From assembly GCA_949752735.1 (NCBI GenBank), contig OX457043.1, positions 43,018,442 to 43,082,441 on the forward strand: a DNA stretch of 64,000 bases, read 5' to 3'. Position numbers and translations under genes: made by a program. Of this stretch, positions 29,024 to 40,945 are shown piece after piece (positions within the stretch are counted from its first letter, which is position 1; the number at the start of each line of letters is the position of its first letter). The notes below the pieces were generated by a model, which did not search any database, had not been told where the DNA came from, and saw nothing but the letters and a program-made list of their open reading frames with translations. The DNA comes from Lumbricus terrestris. Lineage: Eukaryota > Annelida > Clitellata > Crassiclitellata > Lumbricidae.

Positions 29024-29178
29024 CATGGGCGGAGTTTATCAGGGGCTAGGGGGGCTAAGCCCCCCCAAGAAGACCCAAGTTTATTTTTTTGGCCGTGTAA
29101 ATGGTATCTTTTCCCGGGCTTAGCCCCCCCCCAGAAGGCCTTAGCCCCTCCAAGAACGGAAACCAAACTCCGCCCATG
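29024..29178. mobile_element. 155-bp hAT MITE, 8-bp TSD
   Basis: Ends CATGGGCGGAGTTT / AAACTCCGCCCATG are perfect inverted repeats; target duplication cgcaagac (29016-29023, 29179-29186) is exact. The interior is ggggctaagcccccc-type sequence. Confidence 0.85.
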
Positions 29179-29421
29179 CGCAAGACACCTAGCGATGAAG
29201 ATATCGAATGTCCTACTTGCGATGGTTTCTCCACACTGCTTCTGCTGAGCCATTCTACTTGTGTTCTGTAGTTTCGACTCGAAGTAATTCCGCAAAAGGC
29301 CGTCCTTCCGTTTTCCTGATGAGACCAACGAAGTCGTCTTCTACTCTTCTGTCTGATAGCTGACTCAGTCTCGGTCTATCAGATTTGCCGTCGACTTTAT
29401 AAGTAGAAGAAACCCAGCTGC

Positions 29422-29966
29422 CATAGGCGCCCGCACACAAGGGGCAAGAGGGGCACTTCCCCCTCCCCCTTGGAAAATTGACATCTATTTTTTATTCACT
29501 ACTTTTGTAGTAGGCCTTCTAATATCTTCTCATCAGAGAATTGATTATATCAATAATGAACAAAGTGAAACTAAGAAATCTACGTTTAGAAACCTCCATA
29601 TTATAATAAGCATGCTTTCAATTTTCTGCCCTGCTTTTTTCAGGCTCTTGCTAAAAACTGTAACCATGACCATTGGGTTCATCTGATCCTCGGATCGTCC
29701 ACCTTCTAATCCTAAATGGCACCCACCTTAACAGCTGCTCCGCCCCCTCTGCCCTTCTGGATTCGAAACTATTTCACAAAGAAAACTATTCATATTAAAA
29801 ATTATAGAAAAATGAAATTGAGAAATATACACTAAAACATTCTATGAAAAACACCCATGCATGTTCCTATTTTTCTTCTTTGCATTGTCCAACTGCTTGC
29901 TACAAACTTTTTTGACCGTGACCATCGTGTTTTGCCCTCCTGTAAAAATTTCTGCGGGCGCCCATG
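29422..29966. mobile_element. hAT MITE (CATGGGCGCCCG family), copy 2
   Basis: 545 bp, ends CATAGGCGCCCGC / GCGGGCGCCCATG. Flanks ccagctgc and cctgctgc form an 8-bp duplication with one mismatch. Shares gggcacttcccc and aaaatttctgcgggcgccc with copies 1 and 3. Confidence 0.78.
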
Positions 29967-29974
29967 CCTGCTGC

Positions 29975-32900
29975 TTTCTGTTGATGATCGCGTTCGAGGG
30001 AATAAATTCATATCATCGGCGCGTGATCACGCCTTCAGAAGAATATGTTGAAATTGCCGGATATATTTTTATTGACTGGGCCGTTCGCCATTGTATGGGG
30101 CCTATTTGGTGATCGCATTCTAGGAATCATTTTTGCGCGTGATCATGCACATGGGCGCCCTCAGGTTGGTGGTTAGAGGGAGAGGCTACTTGATTGCAGG
30201 AATTTTAAATATAAATATTTTAATTTTTTTTATTAGTTTTGAATTTTAAAAATAGGTCATTCTCACGTTTCACGTCAAGTAGGCTATGAATATTTCCAAA
30301 TTGGTAGCCTATATCACTAATATTGTTCTTGCATGTCATTTCGCAATAGTAATAGCAATCATGAATTTGTATAGCGCCACGTCAAGAGAAACTTCTCTGA
30401 GGCGTTCTCAAACTGACAACACCAAACAACAATACAAGAGAACGGTTTTCAAACACTTGCGGAAAAGTTGCAAAGAAAGACCATGAAGTTCGTTATATAG
30501 AGATCACTGGACAAGTTAGAAAGACCGACCATAGCGAAGCTTTATGCAGCACTGTGGGAGTTCGAGGTTATAGGGACAATTAGTTCACCATTAGTTTGAT
30601 TGGTGGCTTGGATTATACAAAGGAGCTCTTGTACGCTGAAGAAAATACATAAGACATCAGTAATTGCCCGGGACGGAAAGTTTAGCCAGTCTTCTCAAGT
30701 TTTCCTTAAGTGCAAAGGCCCGTCATTCCTCTAGCGCTGATAGCAGTCATGTTGGGCTCACTCTTTCCTAAAGTAGCCTATTCTCAGTCTGCAACTCTGC
30801 GTCTGATCATATTAGCATAATTATCTTTGTATTCAGCTAAAAGTATAAGTTAGAAGTTGAAGTGATTCCATTCTTTTCGATTATTTTCAGAAGAATATGA
30901 TTCTTTGTTAAGCATTCAAGAACATATGCTTAATGGTCAGTGGTGTTTTTTAACCAGGCTAAGTCTATAGGTTTCTTCAATAGACTTTACTGTTGCGACT
31001 TTGTCTCGATTCGGTTGTATAGCCTAATCAATGAAGGAAATGTGAACAGCTGTTGTATTACCGCCTTCGTGAGGTTATTGTAAGGCGCTATATAAATGTT
31101 CATATACATACATACATGCATACCGGAATATATGTTATGCATATGTGCATACTTTGGTTTCAGAAGCGAATATCGTAATGCTCAGGTTTTGAAGAGATTT
31201 TACCAACTTTTACAGACCTGGGAGCATTCAATAAGCCAAATTTCTATCTTCTACTAAAATTAGAACAAATAACTTTGCAGCTGCTTTTCCCATATCTAAC
31301 CTACAGAAGCAGTTATGCTGGTAAAGTGTAGGCTACAATTTATACCACGTAATTTTGCCCCTTGCGAAAACCTCTTCGAGTGCCCTTGATCACATCTGTC
31401 AAAGTATACCCTAAGTATTTTTATTGGCTGCGCCTTTACATACGGATGGCGATCATAAATCAAGAAATTATGTTGTCGGCACGTGATCACTCTGCCCAAA
31501 CATAAAGCCAGAAACCAGATAAATGTAGGCCTACATATATAGCTACATGTATTTTATGTATGTAGATGTACGTACATTATAGTTTATTGTAATATTATAA
31601 GAAGTTCTTAATTGTCACCCCTCCCATCGTACGATGAGAGTTACCCTTCTCTAATTGAGACTTCGAATTTGAATTAAAGACAACAACAATTAAGAGAAAC
31701 GTCATTAGGCCTATTAATCAGTCAGCGTTAATCGAGTGACGAGTTATGACACTTTTTATGACCTATACGACACTTTCCAGACTCACGTGACTCGACAAAT
31801 TTCTCCTGCCTAGATTGTTGCAAATCCTGTGAGTCTAATCGGATTTGATGGAAGCGCACACCGGACTTTCAGCGAAAGAAATTATAGGCCTACACGTTTT
31901 GTTAGTTTGCAATATACACTGAATGCTGATATCTGCTAATGAGATCTGATTAAGTTCTTTTTCACGGAAATAATTCTGGCAATTTTGGGGAACCCCCAAG
32001 CCTTTCTCCATTTTGTTTTGCTTTATCGATGCGATTCTATCCATATTGGACCTAATCCTCTTCCAATCCATTCACAAAGTTTTAGTAATAACCTGTCAGA
32101 TTTGCGGAGTTATAGTTTCCAGTTAACCTATACTTGCATTTTCACGAAATTGTGGTAATTCTAGATTCACACTTCATCAAAGCACCGTCTTGATCTATAT
32201 ACATGTAGGCCTTAGCAATGATTATTATTATTATTATTACTGGCTGATTGCAACTGATAACGGCATGCCGAGTTCAGTGTCTATATAATCCGAAGCTGCT
32301 TACGAAGTTCTCAGAAAGACAACCTGAACTCCATTAGTACCTGGTAGGCCTACTTGCAGTACATGTAGCTATGGCTCTTTTCCCTCGGAATTTTCGAAAA
32401 TGAGCTTCGCTTATCTTACTAGTATTCTGCGCCTTTAGGACTAGGCACCATCGAACAGTGTTTAGTGGGGAGGGGAAAGTTCCCTCCAACGAATGAATTT
32501 ACCCTCCCAATAAAAATCTCGAGGTGTTGTGTACATGTAAATACGTACCATTCCCCCAGAAAAAATGAACGTGTAACAATTCCTCCCCAGAAAAAACGAG
32601 CGGCTTTACGCACATGCAGATATTTCATATGATGATATGTTGGTAAATTTTGGTAAAATACAAAGAAAGACTAAAAAAGGTCATCAGTTATTTTAGCAGC
32701 GAAAATAGTATATTTTCTTGAGATTTCGGCCGGAATATTAAGAAAAGTCAGAAAATTTGACCGATGAAGATGTCGACGATAACAGACATCCGCCCAAAAT
32801 GTCCGGACAAAACGGACTTTTTCTCGTTCCTTCTTCAGCAGCCTGAATCCCCCTCCACCAAGCAGGGGGGGGAAACTAGATTAAACAATGACCATCGAAT

Positions 32901-34015
32901 CGATGCAATTGTCGTATATCAAGGGACGGCGACTGTCGAGCAAATAATGCACGCCAGACACATACATTTTTGGCTTGAAAACTTTGCTATTTGTTGGATT
33001 AATCTGCTGGCTCACTTAATTTAATTTCCTAGCTAATTTTTTCACTGCACCACTGTGTAAGCCATGTATGTTATTTTACATACTATGTGTCATGATCATA
33101 ACTTCTTGTACGTTTTAAGTTGATGATGGGATCAATAAACTTGACTTGACTTGCCTTGATGGTGGAATAGAGCTGGTTGTTGTTTGTCAGATTTCCTACT
33201 TCAATAGGACTAATCAGATTTCCTACAGAATCACTTGAGAGGTATAGGGTTGTCAACAAACACCCGGTATATAAGTACCCGTAATCCTGCGGAAGAGACG
33301 GAGGAATAGGGAGACGTTGTATCGATTGGAGAAAAGAGAAGGCTTGGTTGACTGCAGCAGTCACGAAAATATTATGTCGAATGCACTGCGGCGCCTGCAG
33401 GAATTTATTTCTGTACGCACAACTAGCACAAATCTGAAATGAATGGAGCTCGAGGCGAGCAGTTGATGGTGATAATGAAAAAATAGCCACTGATAGGCCC
33501 ATGGGTCCCATGGGCCTATCAGTGGCGTAACATCCATGTAACGAAGGTGGACAAAGCCCAGATCCCTCGAGGTCTCAAGTGGTCCCTGGCTGCTCAACAA
33601 AAAATAATTTATGCACTTCTTTTCAACAATGGTAATTTATAGGCTAGTCGTCTTAAAGGGTAGGCCCTAGTGTTTAATTTGTTTCCTTCCAAATCTCTGC
33701 TGTGTCTCTGTTGATTTGGAATTAGCAGTAACATCACTGCAGCACACATAGCTTACCTATTTATCGGACATAGGACCCGATTATGTGTCAGTGGCGCGGT
33801 GCTTCAGACGGGAAATTCAGCAAGCAGTAGTGGATCTAGGCTACGTGTAGCTGTGGTCACCCCTATATATGCAAGGGACCCGTGATCTAGCCATAGCATC
33901 GAGACAAACTACCCAATTAACCCGCCCTCTTTGCTGTATGTCAGAACCACCCGTCATGATGGGTTGCTAGAACGCGCTACAGGCTTAGCATTGCCAATGT
34001 TTAGTCATTTTCATA
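29975..34015. other. About 4 kb without a recognised gene
   Basis: Contains LINE/SINE-like tails (aggcgctatataaa near 31085; inverted tail near 30360), short TATT runs, and a 39-bp palindrome at 33487-33525. The ORFs here have no coding character that I can support. Confidence 0.5.
33487..33525. repeat. 39-bp near-perfect palindrome with hAT-like end
   Basis: The arms ccactgataggcccatggg and cccatgggcctatcagtgg are exact reverse complements around a single T. The right arm runs into cagtggcgtaacatcc, a hAT-like terminus, so it may be a transposon excision or double-end scar. Confidence 0.65.
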
Positions 34016-34020
34016 ACCCC

Positions 34021-34593
34021 TGTCAATCTCCAATTGACCTTCAAAGTTTTCTTCCTTTTTCTTCTGTGTTCAGTAGCGCAGCCTACGCCCAACCTAGTCA
34101 CTGTACTTCGATATCTAAAGCTAGTGTATAAGTTTCTAAAGTTCTTAACTTGTTCAATTACAACAAAGCTCTGTTTCTTGTATTTTCTTCTTTCTTCATA
34201 AACAACGCAAATAACACAACAAAGGATCAACGACGACAAACGCTTGAATTCAACGACAGCAACGCAACTATTATTATCTAACTCCACTGTTCTCTAAAAC
34301 GTCTTCTACTCTCTACTACCAACTCCTTCTTCTACAACTTAACTCACTGTCTAGGCGTACACTCTTCCCCTTACCGCTCTGTCCTTCTATCTGCCTCTCT
34401 CCGTCTATCTGTCCGTCTGTCTGTCTGCCTCGCTCTCTCTCTCGCGCTCTCCGGCGACGGTCGGCCGAGCCGCGCCAACTTTCCCGCCAGTCTGTCACCT
34501 GCAGGCCTAACTGTCTAGACGCTGACCTTGAGCTGGTCTATTCGTACGCCTAAACATCAACTGACCACTTAGACTATACAAAATTAGCTCACA
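34021..34593 (-). repeat. 3' LTR
   Basis: 573 bp, plus-strand ends TGTCAATCTCC...TTAGCTCACA, no difference seen from 40967-41539. It contains CT-rich runs and a ctgtctgtctg stretch. Confidence 0.92.
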
Positions 34594-34613
34594 TTACCTC
34601 CCTCCTTTCTTTT
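34594..34613 (-). promoter_or_regulatory. Polypurine tract
   Basis: On the minus strand AAAAGAAAGGAGGGAGGTAA directly abuts the 3' LTR start (TGTGAGC). This is the expected primer site for plus-strand synthesis. Confidence 0.8.
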
Positions 34614-34706
34614 AAAGAGAGCTAATTATCTATAAAAATTAGCGAACGTACCTTAACTAAACAATGCAAATAGTCTATAACATAATACATCATAAAATAT
34701 CTTACA

Positions 34707-37700
34707 CTACAATCTAGACAGACAATCAGCTACTACATTCAATTTACCTTTCTTATAGTTCAACAGAATGTCAAAATTTTGCAATGATAAAGACCATCTG
34801 ACTAATTTAGCAGATTTCGACATTGATTCAGTCAAATAAACTAAAGGATTATGGTCTGTAAACACATTGATTTTAGAACCAATAAGAATTTCTTTCAACT
34901 TGTTTAAAGCCCATATGATTGCATAGGCTTCCTTCTCAATCGTCGCCCACCTCCTCTGAGTATCTGTCAGCTTCTGACTGATAAATGAAACAGGACGTTC
35001 AATCCCTTCCTCGTCCACCTGAGACAGTACAGCTCCCACAGCAAAATCACTGCTATCACAGTACAAATTAAATGGTTTCCCAACCTCAAACATATATAGA
35101 ATCACATTTGATAAAACAATCTGTTTAAGGGAATCAAAAGATTTCTGATGTGCATCAGTCCAAACAATGTTCTCAGGTACTTTCTTGCTGGTCAAGTCTG
35201 TCAATGGTTTAGCAATTTCAGCAAAATTACAGATAAACTGTCTGTAAAATCCAAAAAATCCTAAGACTTGCTTCACTTCCTTCCTGGTTTCAGGTTTCTT
35301 CAAATTAATTAAACTGTCAATCCTGTCTGGATTCATCATCTTCTTCCCTGATCCTATGAGGTGACCGATGAACTTCACCTCACTCTTACCAAACACACAT
35401 TTCTTCAAGTTCAATGTTACATTATGCAGTCTTATTTGTTTCAAGAATAATTCCAAATGTCTTAAATGAATGTCCCAATCATTCGAATGCACTGCAATGT
35501 CATCAACATAAGGTTCAGTAAAATCATGAATCGGTTGCAAGATCATATTTATCGCTTTTACAAAAGTCCGTCCAGAGTTAATCATTCCAAACGGAACACG
35601 CGTAAATTCATACAGTCCATTATGTGTAACAAACGCAGTCTTCCATTGGTCACTCTTTTTCACAGGACAAGTCCAATATGCACTGCGACAGTCCATAACA
35701 GAAATGAACTTGGATTTTCCAACTTTGCTCAAGACATCGTTGACGATTGGCATAGGATATCGGCAGTTTTCAGTAAAAGAGTTAATGTATCTGTAGTCAC
35801 AAGCCAATCTCAAGGATCCATTCTTCTTTTTGACAATGACAAGTGGACTTGCCATTCTGCTTGACGATGGTTGAATGATGTTTTCTTTCAGCATCTCTTG
35901 TATTTGTTTTTCCACTTCTGCTCGGTATATTAGTGGTATTCGATATGCCACGAATTCTTTTTCTCGAAAGTCTGGTCTCAGCACCACTTCGTGTTCTACT
36001 AATGTACATAGTCCAGGTTGGTCTGAAAATCTGTCTGCATATCGATTCAGTACATCAAGTAATTGTTTCTGCTGTTCGCTGGTCAGATGTCCAATTTGTT
36101 CGTAATCCAATTGAAGTGACTTCTGTTTTGTCTCTGAATAGTCTTCCTTCAGCGGTATTTCTACCACTGATCCAAATTCGTCATCCTCTTCCACGATCAG
36201 ACCACAAGACAATGTTCTCGTAATGAACTTCCTCATCTTGTTAGCATGAATAATCCGTCGACCATTTTCGTTCATGTCCACCAGATACGAATATTTGGAT
36301 CTTCTTTGCAGGACCGTGCATGGACCATGCCATCGGGAGATCAATTTATTGGTTGACGTTGGATACAGCACGATGACGTTCTCTCCTGGCTCGAATTCTT
36401 TATCTTTTGCTCTTTTGTTGTATTGACTGGCGTACTGTTTTTGCTTTTCTTCAGCACAACTCTCGGCGAATGTCAAGGCCTTTTCCATGTCTGCTCTTAA
36501 ATTCTTCAGGTACTTTGCCGGTTGCACTCCAATGTTCGGTGGTAGATTTATTTCTTTGGTCCAGCTTTCTTTAAGGATGGTGAGTGGCCCTCTCGGCAAC
36601 TTTCCATAGACCAGCAAATACGGTGCTACTCCTGTAGTTGCATTAGGCACTTCTCTCAATGCCCAGACTGTAAATGGAATAATTTTATGCCACTGTCTCG
36701 GATTTTCCACAACGACATGATGAATCATTTTCTTGAACGTTTGATTCCATCTCTCCACCAATCCTGCCGCTTCTGGATGTCCTGGCGAATCGAATCGAGG
36801 ACAACACCCCATCAGTTTCAGAAATTCTCTTGTTAGACTGGCTGTGAAATTCGTCCCTCTATCGCTCGTTATCACTGACGGAACTCCCACATCCATGAAC
36901 AGCTTCATCAAAGCTTCGCATACAGCCTTAGCGGTCAATGACTTCATCAAGAATATTGTCGGCCATCTTGTACATGAGTCCACGATGCACAAACAATACT
37001 TATGCCCTGCTGCTGAAGTCGGTTCGATTGGTCCTACGACGTCCATGGTCATTCTTCTGAACGGTACATCCTCTCTTGGTATTGGTGTAATCGGCACTCG
37101 ATCCATCACCAAACTTCGTGCTTTTAACTGACACTTCTCACAGGACTTGCAGAACTTCACCACATCTCTACGCATTCTTGGCCACACAAAGGACAACTTG
37201 ATACGTTCCCTTGTCTTCTCTTCTCCCAAGTGTCCGCCAAATACTGACTCATGTGCCAATTCCATCACCTGAATTCTTCTTTCCTTCGGCAACACCAACT
37301 GATACACCAACTGGTCCAACATTTGATGCTTCTTATACATCAACCCATTCACCACACTAAACTCTGATCCTTTGTCTTCAGCTATCTTCCACCACGACCT
37401 CAGTGACTCGTCATTTCTCTGCTGCTCTTCAAATTTCTTTGCGTCTGCTAATTGTCTTTCATCACTCGTATTCTCGGCAAACAAATCCCTCATACTCGTG
37501 TCTATTTCACCATCACTTTCAGAATCATTATCATTATCACGTTCACATGCAACCATCTCTTCTTCAATTTCATTGTTTCCGGATGTTATTCCTTCTTCTT
37601 CTTCTTGAACGCTTTGTTCATCATCGCTTTCTGTGTCCTCATCTAGCAAACTTTCATTTGACTTTTCCTCTTCTCCTTCTTCCACTTCTCTTCTCCGACT

Positions 37701-40385
37701 CTGTGCTCTTGTAGTCACATTCGCTTGCAAATCTCCTTGTAATACACTCACTGGTGGAACCTCTTTCAGTTCTGCGATTATCTCTGGATGCAGCAAGAAC
37801 TTTTCTTTGTTATCTTTGCACAAGACTGCCGGAATGCTGGCACACACCAAGGTTAAATATGGCGCGATATTTACTCCCTTGTCTTTCAAATCTCCTCCTT
37901 CGTTATGACAACTCATCCGCACTTCGATTTTCACCAACTTAGCTGGAATGGGTTCTCCAGCCACACATTGCAAATGTACTCTGCCAATTTCTTCCACTGT
38001 CGCTCCTTTCAACAATTCCTCATTGATTACTGGAATCGCAGTACCAGAGTCAATCAGCGCTCTGACTTGCACGGGATGACAACTGTCATCATTTCCACGT
38101 ATCTCGACATTGACATGCTGTAGTAAAGACTTCTTCGTACGTTGACATTCATCTTTGCTTTCTGTTTCTCGACCAGTATCTTTAATTGGAGCAGAATTTA
38201 CTATTTCTCTCTGTATAGCAAATTGAGGCGTGCACTTCATCACTGACTTCACTTCCGTTTCGCGGTTGTCATGTTCTTCAGACTGATTCGGTGCATTCAT
38301 TACTTGTATCTGATTTACTCTGAGATTTTCTGCACTTCGAGTAAATCTATTTCTCAGATTCGTCATTCTTGGTGGTACTTTGCAATCCTTTATCAGATGT
38401 CGGTCTGACTGACAATTATGGCAACGTTTCTTAACAATCCCTCTCTGTTCAGTGCTCTCCCGCCTGTAATTGTACGCTGCATTGTTTTCTCTTTGGCGTC
38501 CCATCACTGGAATTCGACTGTACATTTGTCTGTCACCCGTTGCTTCTCTTCGATCTTGACCAAACTGTCTTCCAGGAGCACCATCATTCCTTGCTTCGTT
38601 ATTTCTGGCTTGGTTTCCTGTTTCTTTGTTATTACTATTCCACCTGGGTTGCTTCGAACTATTTCCCCATGCTTCATATTTCGGTTTGTCTTGAAACATT
38701 AGACCAATTCGATTGTTCACGTGTACGTCTGCGAGTTCTGCAACATTACTAGCTTCAAAGCATTCAGTACCCTCTTTTGCTAGTACGAACTGTAGTGGAC
38801 CCGGTGGTAGACATTCTTTCAACTTATCCGCCACCAACAGATCAAATAACTTCTCGTAGCTTTTGCCCACTCGCCTACTTCTGACATAATAGTTCAACAG
38901 ATTCTTCAATCTTGCTGTAAACATTGTGTATGTTTCTTCTGCCGTTTTCCTCGCATCTCCAAATCGTGATCGATATTCTCTCGCTGTCAATTTGAATTCT
39001 TTCAGTAAATGTTCTTTCACTATGTCGTAATCATCCAGATCATCGAAAGACAATCGGTTCAACACCGTTCTTGCTCTAGGCGTCATTAGTGGCAACAGCA
39101 ATTTGACCCAAAACTGCTTTTCCACCGTAAAACTGTTGAATGCATTCTCAACTGTCTCAAAATATAATGGCACCTCCATCATATCATATGGCATCTTAGG
39201 TAATACGTGTTTCATTGCATCACCTATCCTTTTAATCTTGGACACCATTGTCTCACTTTCTCTGATCCTGTTTCGTTCTGACTCTTCACGGCTTCTTCTT
39301 TCGTCTTCATTTCGTTCCCTCAGTCTATTTTGATCTTCTACCCTACGCAGTTCTTCTTGTTCTATCTTTTGCTGCAACAATTCTAACTGTTTTCTGCGTT
39401 CCTCCTTTTCTATGGCCATTTCTCGGAGCTGAGCTTCCTTAAGAGCGAGTTTCTTTTGTTCTAATTCTAATTGTTCTTCCCTTTCTCTTTCCGCTTTTTC
39501 CAAATTTTCTTTCTCCATTTTTAATTCTTCCTGTCGAATCTCTTCGGCTCTTTGTAATTCTGCCAAACGCATGGCTTCTTTGTCTTCCTCACGAATCTTT
39601 TGCTCTTCCATCTGTTGTTTTCGTATTTCTTCATCACTTTTCCTTGCTCTCTCGTATTCTATCATCAATTCCATTCTTCTTCGTTCAGCTTCGTCACGAT
39701 CTCTTTTCAGTTGTTCTAGCTGAAGCTGGAACTGCTGCTTCTGCATCTGTATCTCTTCTTGTCTCATCCTTTCTGCTTGTTCTGCTCTTGCTTTTTCCTC
39801 TAGTCGAAGCTTTTCTGTTCGTTCAATCTCTTCTTGTCTCCGTTTCTCCTCTTTCTCTTTCTCTTCTTGTTTTTGTTCTTTCTCCTCTCGTCTCCGTTGC
39901 TCCTCTTTCTCTTTCTCCTCCTGTCTCCGTTTCTCCTCTTTCTCTTTCTCTTCTTGTTTCCGTTCTTTCTCCTCTTGTCTACGTTGTTCTTCTTTCTCTT
40001 TCTCCTCTTTTCTCCGTTGTTCCTCTTCTTGTTTCCGTTCTTTCTCCTCTTGTCTCCGTTCTTTTTCTTCCTGTCTCCGTTGCTCCTCTTTTTCTTTTTC
40101 TTCTTGTCTGCGTTGCTCCTCCCTCATCATCATAAATTGCATCAACGCCTCCATAGACATCGGTGCCGGTGGTTTTTCAATTGGTTTCTCCTCAACGCCA
40201 CCCACTGCACCTTTCTCTTCAGCTTCCTTTTTAAGCCAAACCTCTGCTAATGCTCCCATCAAATTTTCTCTAGACATCTCTTCGACTTCTTCTACGTCTA
40301 GACCCTCTTCAATTAATAACTTTATTAATCGATCAGAAGACATCTTCTTTATACTGGCTTGCTTTTGTTCTGTAAGTTTCTCCAT
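34707..40385 (-). CDS. Gag-Pro-Int-RT-RNaseH polyprotein of Gmr1-like retrotransposon
   Basis: 1892 residues in one frame. Order: SAP-like helix-turn (about 15-58); a long Glu/Lys/Arg coiled coil (80-375); gag capsid (about 390-560: WVKLLLPLMTPRARTVL, REYRSRFGDARKTAEETYTM); a CCHC knuckle CHNCQSDRHLIKDC (about 653); aspartic protease ALIDSGTA (about 777); an H2C2 integrase finger (about 1043-1085, CKSCEKC); DDE integrase (MTMDVVGP, TSDRGTNF, AAGLVERWNQ; about 1115-1208); reverse transcriptase (SPLVIVKKKNGSLRLACDYR, YVDD near 1626); RNase H (YCDSSDFAVGA, EKEAYAI, FTDHNPLVYL). There is no stop or frameshift. Making Gag and Pol from one frame would need processing by the protease alone. The coiled coil is unusually long for gag. 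Confidence 0.93.
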   Translation of the reverse strand: MEKLTEQKQASIKKMSSDRLIKLLIEEGLDVEEVEEMSRENLMGALAEVWLKKEAEEKGAVGGVEEKPIEKPPAPMSMEALMQFMMMREEQRRQEEKEKEEQRRQEEKERRQEEKERKQEEEQRRKEEKEKEEQRRQEEKERKQEEKEKEEKRRQEEKEKEEQRRREEKEQKQEEKEKEEKRRQEEIERTEKLRLEEKARAEQAERMRQEEIQMQKQQFQLQLEQLKRDRDEAERRRMELMIEYERARKSDEEIRKQQMEEQKIREEDKEAMRLAELQRAEEIRQEELKMEKENLEKAEREREEQLELEQKKLALKEAQLREMAIEKEERRKQLELLQQKIEQEELRRVEDQNRLRERNEDERRSREESERNRIRESETMVSKIKRIGDAMKHVLPKMPYDMMEVPLYFETVENAFNSFTVEKQFWVKLLLPLMTPRARTVLNRLSFDDLDDYDIVKEHLLKEFKLTAREYRSRFGDARKTAEETYTMFTARLKNLLNYYVRSRRVGKSYEKLFDLLVADKLKECLPPGPLQFVLAKEGTECFEASNVAELADVHVNNRIGLMFQDKPKYEAWGNSSKQPRWNSNNKETGNQARNNEARNDGAPGRQFGQDRREATGDRQMYSRIPVMGRQRENNAAYNYRRESTEQRGIVKKRCHNCQSDRHLIKDCKVPPRMTNLRNRFTRSAENLRVNQIQVMNAPNQSEEHDNRETEVKSVMKCTPQFAIQREIVNSAPIKDTGRETESKDECQRTKKSLLQHVNVEIRGNDDSCHPVQVRALIDSGTAIPVINEELLKGATVEEIGRVHLQCVAGEPIPAKLVKIEVRMSCHNEGGDLKDKGVNIAPYLTLVCASIPAVLCKDNKEKFLLHPEIIAELKEVPPVSVLQGDLQANVTTRAQSRRREVEEGEEEKSNESLLDEDTESDDEQSVQEEEEGITSGNNEIEEEMVACERDNDNDSESDGEIDTSMRDLFAENTSDERQLADAKKFEEQQRNDESLRSWWKIAEDKGSEFSVVNGLMYKKHQMLDQLVYQLVLPKERRIQVMELAHESVFGGHLGEEKTRERIKLSFVWPRMRRDVVKFCKSCEKCQLKARSLVMDRVPITPIPREDVPFRRMTMDVVGPIEPTSAAGHKYCLCIVDSCTRWPTIFLMKSLTAKAVCEALMKLFMDVGVPSVITSDRGTNFTASLTREFLKLMGCCPRFDSPGHPEAAGLVERWNQTFKKMIHHVVVENPRQWHKIIPFTVWALREVPNATTGVAPYLLVYGKLPRGPLTILKESWTKEINLPPNIGVQPAKYLKNLRADMEKALTFAESCAEEKQKQYASQYNKRAKDKEFEPGENVIVLYPTSTNKLISRWHGPCTVLQRRSKYSYLVDMNENGRRIIHANKMRKFITRTLSCGLIVEEDDEFGSVVEIPLKEDYSETKQKSLQLDYEQIGHLTSEQQKQLLDVLNRYADRFSDQPGLCTLVEHEVVLRPDFREKEFVAYRIPLIYRAEVEKQIQEMLKENIIQPSSSRMASPLVIVKKKNGSLRLACDYRYINSFTENCRYPMPIVNDVLSKVGKSKFISVMDCRSAYWTCPVKKSDQWKTAFVTHNGLYEFTRVPFGMINSGRTFVKAINMILQPIHDFTEPYVDDIAVHSNDWDIHLRHLELFLKQIRLHNVTLNLKKCVFGKSEVKFIGHLIGSGKKMMNPDRIDSLINLKKPETRKEVKQVLGFFGFYRQFICNFAEIAKPLTDLTSKKVPENIVWTDAHQKSFDSLKQIVLSNVILYMFEVGKPFNLYCDSSDFAVGAVLSQVDEEGIERPVSFISQKLTDTQRRWATIEKEAYAIIWALNKLKEILIGSKINVFTDHNPLVYLTESMSKSAKLVRWSLSLQNFDILLNYKKGKLNVVADCLSRL

Positions 40386-40585
40386 CTTTCTTCTTTACTT
40401 CAGTGATTACCGTGAAGAAATCAAGGGAGTGGCTATGAATATCTGTGATTGGCTGACTTTAATTCTTTTGGCTCCTTGGGTAAACAAGCAAGTTTTGTAT
40501 ACCTCTCTCTGGCGTTGCGTTGTCGTAATGTCGTTCGTATGCCCGTTGTATCTTCTCACCAGACTCCGAAATGCGTCTCCAATCG

Positions 40586-40912
40586 TAAATATTCCTCCAA
40601 TTGAAAATATTCCTCCGACTGAAAATATTCCTCCAATTGAAAATATTCCTCCAAATGAAAATATTCCTCCAAATGAAAATATTCCTCCAAATGAAAATAT
40701 TCCTCCAAATGAAAATATTCCTCCAAATGAAAATATTCCTCCAAATGAAAATATTCCTCCAAATGAAAATATTCCTCCAATTGAAAATATTCCTCCGATT
40801 GAAAATATTCCTCCAAATGAAAATATTCCTCCAATTGAAAATATTCCTCCAAATGAAAATATTCCTCCGATTGAAAATATTCCTCCAAATGAAAATATTC
40901 CTCCAATTGAAT
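40586..40912. repeat. 18-bp minisatellite in retrotransposon 5' leader
   Basis: About 18 units of aatattcctccaaatgaa with mostly single-base variants (aat/att/gat). Because 18 is a multiple of 3 without stops, it creates open frames on both strands (a NIPPNE repeat on plus, a LEEYFH repeat on minus) that are probably not genes. Confidence 0.85.
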
Positions 40913-40945
40913 TCGCTATCCCAACATCCTTTGCTTGAATTCAGT

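Noticed and set aside
29255..29440. Possible first exon for C1q copy 3 near a TATA-like cttataaag
   Set aside because: Neither frame gives a hydrophobic signal peptide or a donor in the phase required by the C1q exon at 28169.
39644..40250. Leu/Ser-rich plus-strand ORFs opposite the retrotransposon
   Set aside because: Shadow of the Glu/Lys/Arg coiled coil of the gag region on the other strand.
40429..40938. 169-codon frame with NIPPNE repeats and its minus-strand counterpart
   Set aside because: Produced by the 18-bp minisatellite in the retrotransposon leader; both strands are open only because the unit is a stop-free multiple of three.
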